A stretch of DNA of 64,000 bases, taken from the NCBI RefSeq assembly GCF_004137355.1, contig NZ_SDVB01000391.1:1-64000 (forward strand). The letters run 5' to 3'. Position numbers and translations under genes: made by a program. Under the pieces are notes generated by a model. That model saw nothing but the letters and a program-made list of their open reading frames with translations, was not told where the DNA came from and searched no databases. This DNA is from Ciceribacter ferrooxidans (GTDB lineage Bacteria > Pseudomonadota > Alphaproteobacteria > Rhizobiales > Rhizobiaceae). This document shows, piece by piece, positions 61,568 to 64,000 of the stretch. How positions within the stretch are numbered: position 1 is the stretch's first letter; each line of letters begins with the position of its first letter.

Positions 61568-62197
61568 ATGAAAGCGGCTGATGTGTTCAGAGTGGGTGCC
61601 GGGGCGACGGGCATCATTGCGGTTTGCCTGAGCCTGACGGGTTGCGTCGGGAGCCCGACATACGGCACCGACAAGACGGCGATGGAACAGCTCGTCGACG
61701 ACGTCGGATCGGCGGTGTCGATCGGGTCGAACCCGAACAAGAACGCCGGCACCAAGTACAATCCGCGTCCCGCGCTGGTCATGCCGCCGGAAACCGCCAG
61801 GAACACGCTTGCCGAGCCGCAGCAGTCACTCGCCAGCAAGGAAAATCCCGAATGGCTGGAATCGCCGGAAGAAGCGCGTGAGCGTCTCGTCGCCGAGGCC
61901 GATGCCAACAAGGACAATCCGCGTTACCGCTCGCCGCTGCTCGCCGGCTACGGCACCGCCGGCACGATGACCGAGAGCCAGAAGTGGGCCGCCTTCCGCG
62001 AAGCGCGCCAGCTGCAGAAGGGCGCCTATCTCGACCAGCGCCGTTTCCTCTCCGATCCGCCGACCGAGTATCGTCAGGTCGCCTCCGCGACGACCCTCGA
62101 CGATTTGGGCGAGCCGGAGCTCAAGAAGGAAAAGCGCCGCAAGAAGGAAGCCAAGGCCGCGCGCCAGACGTCTTCCTGGTGGATGCCCTTCCAATAA
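61568..62197 (+). CDS. Uncharacterised lipoprotein
   Basis: 209 residues with a lipoprotein signal peptide: a hydrophobic stretch (TGIIAVCLSL) and the lipobox LTGC with Cys26. The mature protein is polar, with Pro- and Lys-rich segments and a basic tail (KKEKRRKKEAKAAR), ending QTSSWWMPFQ. The ATG at 61568 gives the signal peptide directly; the frame is open further upstream. I do not recognise the family. Envelope-anchored; role unknown. Confidence 0.75.
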   Translation: MKAADVFRVGAGATGIIAVCLSLTGCVGSPTYGTDKTAMEQLVDDVGSAVSIGSNPNKNAGTKYNPRPALVMPPETARNTLAEPQQSLASKENPEWLESPEEARERLVAEADANKDNPRYRSPLLAGYGTAGTMTESQKWAAFREARQLQKGAYLDQRRFLSDPPTEYRQVASATTLDDLGEPELKKEKRRKKEAKAARQTSSWWMPFQ

Positions 62198-62230
62198 GGG
62201 TGCGCTCCCTCACAGTTTCGTAGCATGTCG

Positions 62231-62248
62231 CAGGCCGGAAACGGCCTG
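62231..62248. terminator. Hairpin after the lipoprotein gene
   Basis: CAGGCCG, loop GAAA, CGGCCTG: a 7-bp stem with a GNRA-type loop, 34 bp past the stop. Confidence 0.4.
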
Positions 62249-62275
62249 CAGCTCTGTTTGGCCCTTGAGATTTCC

Positions 62276-62758
62276 ATGACCAGCTTCACCATCCGGAATG
62301 CCACGCCGGCGGATGTCGGTTCGATCCTGCGCTTCATCACCGAACTCGCCATCTACGAGAAGGCCGAGCATGAGGTCGAGGCGACGGAAGAAAGCCTGAC
62401 CCGGACGCTCTTCGGGCCGGGCTCCGTCACGGGGGCCGCGATCCTCGAGGCGGACGGCGTTCCGGCCGGTTTCGCCATCTGGTTCTACAGCTATTCCACC
62501 TGGCAGGCGCGCAAGGGTCTTTATCTCGAAGATCTCTACGTCTCGCCCGACCATCGTGGTTCCGGCGCCGGCAAGCTCCTGCTGCGCCATCTTGCCAAGA
62601 CTGCCGTTGAAGAAGGTTGTGGGCGCTTTGAATGGAGCGTGCTCGACTGGAACACCCCGGCGATCCGCGTCTACGAGGCCGTCGGCGCCGAGCCGCAGTC
62701 GGAATGGATCCGCTACCGCCTTTCCGGCGACCGGCTCAGGGATTTCGCAGCCGGTTGA
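62276..62758 (+). CDS. GNAT family N-acetyltransferase
   Basis: 160-residue acetyl-CoA-dependent transferase. The N-terminal strand/helix is FTIRNATPADVGSILRFI, the pyrophosphate-binding motif A LYVSPDHRGSGAGKLL, and motif B ends WSVLDWNTPAIRVYEAVGA. The arrangement (WFYSYSTWQARKGLYLEDL) resembles the spermidine/spermine-type or thialysine acetyltransferases, so a diamine or thialysine substrate is possible but not certain. The ATG at 62276 is taken; the ribosome binding site is weak. Confidence 0.87.
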   Translation: MTSFTIRNATPADVGSILRFITELAIYEKAEHEVEATEESLTRTLFGPGSVTGAAILEADGVPAGFAIWFYSYSTWQARKGLYLEDLYVSPDHRGSGAGKLLLRHLAKTAVEEGCGRFEWSVLDWNTPAIRVYEAVGAEPQSEWIRYRLSGDRLRDFAAG

Positions 62759-62829
62759 CGTGTTTCTATCCGGGATTTTGCCACCCCGGCGTCACATCCC
62801 GTTAACCGGACGGACCATAGTGTCCGGCC

Positions 62830-63627
62830 ATGTTCAAGATCAGCAGGCAGACGGCGACCAAGGCGGCTGTCGTGACGGCACTGTCCGTCGCGGCCTCGGT
62901 TTCGATCGTGCTGCTGCTCGTGCCGATGCTCGGCGGCCATCCCGACGGGCCCGGCTTCTGGATGAGCGTCCTGTGCCCGCTCGTCATCGCCGCACCGGCG
63001 AGTGCCTGGCAGTTCCACCAGAAGGAGACGATCGAGCGCCAGCGCGACGAGATCGCGCGCATGCACGTCGAACTGGAGGACATGCATGCGGAACTCTCCG
63101 CGCTGCATGCGGACCTCAAGCAGCGGTCGCGGATCGATTCCCTCACCGGTGGATTGAACCGCGAGACCTTCTTCGCCACCCTCGACGCCGCGGCATCCGG
63201 GCCGCAGTCGTCCGCGCTGCTGATCGCCGACGCCGACCATTTCAAGAAGATCAACGATACCTTCGGTCATCTCGTCGGTGACGAGGCATTGCGGGTGATC
63301 GGCAGGACGATCGCCGCGACGCTCGGCTCCCGCGACTTCTGGGGCCGGATCGGCGGCGAGGAATTCGTGCTGTTCCTCGACGGAGCCGATCGGGCGAAGG
63401 CGCTGGCCGTCGCCGAGGCACTCCGCGGCGCCGTAGCCGGCAGCAAGGTCCTCGTCGAGGGCGCGCGCGTACCGCTGTCCGTCAGCATCGGCGCACGGTG
63501 TTCCTCCGGGCGCTTCGATCCGACGGAACTCTTCCGGCAGGCTGACGAAGACCTCTACCGGGCCAAGAAAGCCGGTCGCAACCGCATCGTCATCGATGGC
63601 GAGGAGGCCGGAACGGTCGTCGCCTGA
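62830..63627 (+). CDS. Diguanylate cyclase (GGDEF domain), membrane-bound
   Basis: 265 residues. Two hydrophobic segments near 12-35 and 43-60 anchor it, a coiled coil follows (about 62-98) and the GGDEF domain is near 100-260. The active-site motif is GGEEF at residues 175-179, a functional variant. The inhibitory site normally reads RxxD three residues before the loop, but here Gly166-Ser-Arg-Asp169 lacks the leading Arg, so product inhibition is probably absent. The protein makes cyclic di-GMP. No PAS sensor is visible. Confidence 0.9.
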   Translation: MFKISRQTATKAAVVTALSVAASVSIVLLLVPMLGGHPDGPGFWMSVLCPLVIAAPASAWQFHQKETIERQRDEIARMHVELEDMHAELSALHADLKQRSRIDSLTGGLNRETFFATLDAAASGPQSSALLIADADHFKKINDTFGHLVGDEALRVIGRTIAATLGSRDFWGRIGGEEFVLFLDGADRAKALAVAEALRGAVAGSKVLVEGARVPLSVSIGARCSSGRFDPTELFRQADEDLYRAKKAGRNRIVIDGEEAGTVVA

Positions 63628-63637
63628 GAGGTGCCGC

Positions 63638-64000
63638 TCAGAGCTCCTCGCGCCGTTCCCGGAAAAAGGCCTTGAGAATCTCCGCGGCCGGCCGCTCGCC
63701 GATACCGGAATAGACCTCCGGCGCGTGGTGGCAGGTCGGCTGCGCGTAGAAGCGCACGCCATTGTCGACGCCGCCGCCCTTCGGGTCCTCGGCACCGTAA
63801 TAGAGTCGGCGGATGCGGGCGAAGGAAATTGCCGCCGCGCACATCGTGCAGGGTTCCAGCGTGACGTAGAGATCGGCGCCGGAGAGCCGCTCGTCGCCGA
63901 CGCGCTGCGCGGCGAGCCGGATCGCGGCGATCTCGGCGTGCGCCGTCACGTCGTGCAGTTCGCGGGTGCGGTTCCCGGCGCTCGCGACCACCTCGCCGTC
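63638..64000 (-). CDS. tadA: tRNA adenosine(34) deaminase TadA (5' end outside window)
   Basis: Converts adenosine to inosine at the wobble position of tRNA-Arg. The catalytic zinc motif HAEIAAIR carries His and the proton-shuttling Glu, and LEPCTMCAAA supplies the two Cys ligands. The C-terminal part (YYGAEDPKGGGVDNG, AEILKAFFRERREE) matches the family. The frame runs off the window edge at 64000, so the first residues are missing. It is convergent with the diguanylate cyclase gene. Confidence 0.95.
   Translation of the reverse strand, partial: DGEVVASAGNRTRELHDVTAHAEIAAIRLAAQRVGDERLSGADLYVTLEPCTMCAAAISFARIRRLYYGAEDPKGGGVDNGVRFYAQPTCHHAPEVYSGIGERPAAEILKAFFRERREEL

Overview
The window reads as a piece of the main chromosome of a member of the Rhizobiaceae (Alphaproteobacteria, Hyphomicrobiales), close to the Sinorhizobium/Ensifer-Shinella-Agrobacterium group. 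The evidence is the high G+C coding style, the gene families (DUF1127, DUF937, DUF3422, an LpxQ-like barrel, a mannosylfructose pathway, short HisG with HisZ), intergenic palindromic repeats of the rhizobial RIME type, and a gene order (guaB, oxyR-catalase, LysR, gshA; groESL, hisS-hisZ-hisG; ribF, ileS) that I recall as typical of these chromosomes. No prophage, insertion sequence, CRISPR array, rRNA or tRNA gene was seen. Almost all of the window is housekeeping and metabolic sequence.

Layout. 1-6050: ppx (5' end outside the window), rlmE, a VOC protein, an MFS exporter on the minus strand, then guaB behind a 313-bp leader and a small membrane protein. 6148-10340: dienelactone hydrolase, adhP behind an FNR/FixK-type box, a patatin-like lipase and 3-hydroxybutyrate dehydrogenase. 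10305-17911: divergent oxyR/katG with an OxyR-type operator, a LysR regulator divergent from a DUF1127 protein, and a chemoreceptor ending in a CheR-tether-like pentapeptide. 17999-25671, minus strand: DUF937 protein, then PiT phosphate permease-rsmE-gshA, a Nudix hydrolase and the mannosylfructose pair mfpsA-mfppA. 25814-30345, minus strand: a GntR-lutA-lutB-lutC lactate operon whose leader can hide the ribosome binding site. 30572-37313: DUF3422 protein, a LysR regulator divergent from glcD-glcE-(DUF4870)-glcF for glycolate oxidation. 37378-43016: envelope functions (periplasmic protein, LpxQ-like barrel, two L,D-transpeptidases), tag, a HAD hydrolase and a YeiH-type exporter divergent from its likely YeiE-like LysR regulator. 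44055-49094: two translationally coupled genes of unknown role, then hisS, a repeat cluster, hisZ and hisG. 49178-53043: DoxX, a small unknown protein, a 683-bp gene-poor stretch, and groES-groEL with a CIRCE element and promoter. 53146-64000: an ABM-like protein, chrA, a HAD-IIA hydrolase, ribF, a split YeeE/YedE transporter pair, ileS with a leader-peptide attenuator, a lipoprotein, a GNAT acetyltransferase, a diguanylate cyclase and tadA (5' end outside).

How the genes work together. Several blocks handle oxidative and organic-acid carbon: lactate (lutABC), glycolate (glcDEF), 3-hydroxybutyrate and alcohols, with katG/oxyR and glutathione synthesis against peroxide. Histidine metabolism is represented by hisS and by hisZG, whose products form the short-form ATP phosphoribosyltransferase.

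The most interesting signals are regulatory rather than new genes: a complete four-segment transcription attenuator before ileS with a 20-codon leader peptide holding two tandem Ile codons; a perfect 11-bp hairpin that overlaps the Shine-Dalgarno of the GntR-lut operon; a compositionally foreign segment inside hisS; a 23-bp duplication of the groEL 3' end; and a possible promoter-terminator pair in the gene-poor stretch before groEL. I did not find a convincing new multi-gene system.
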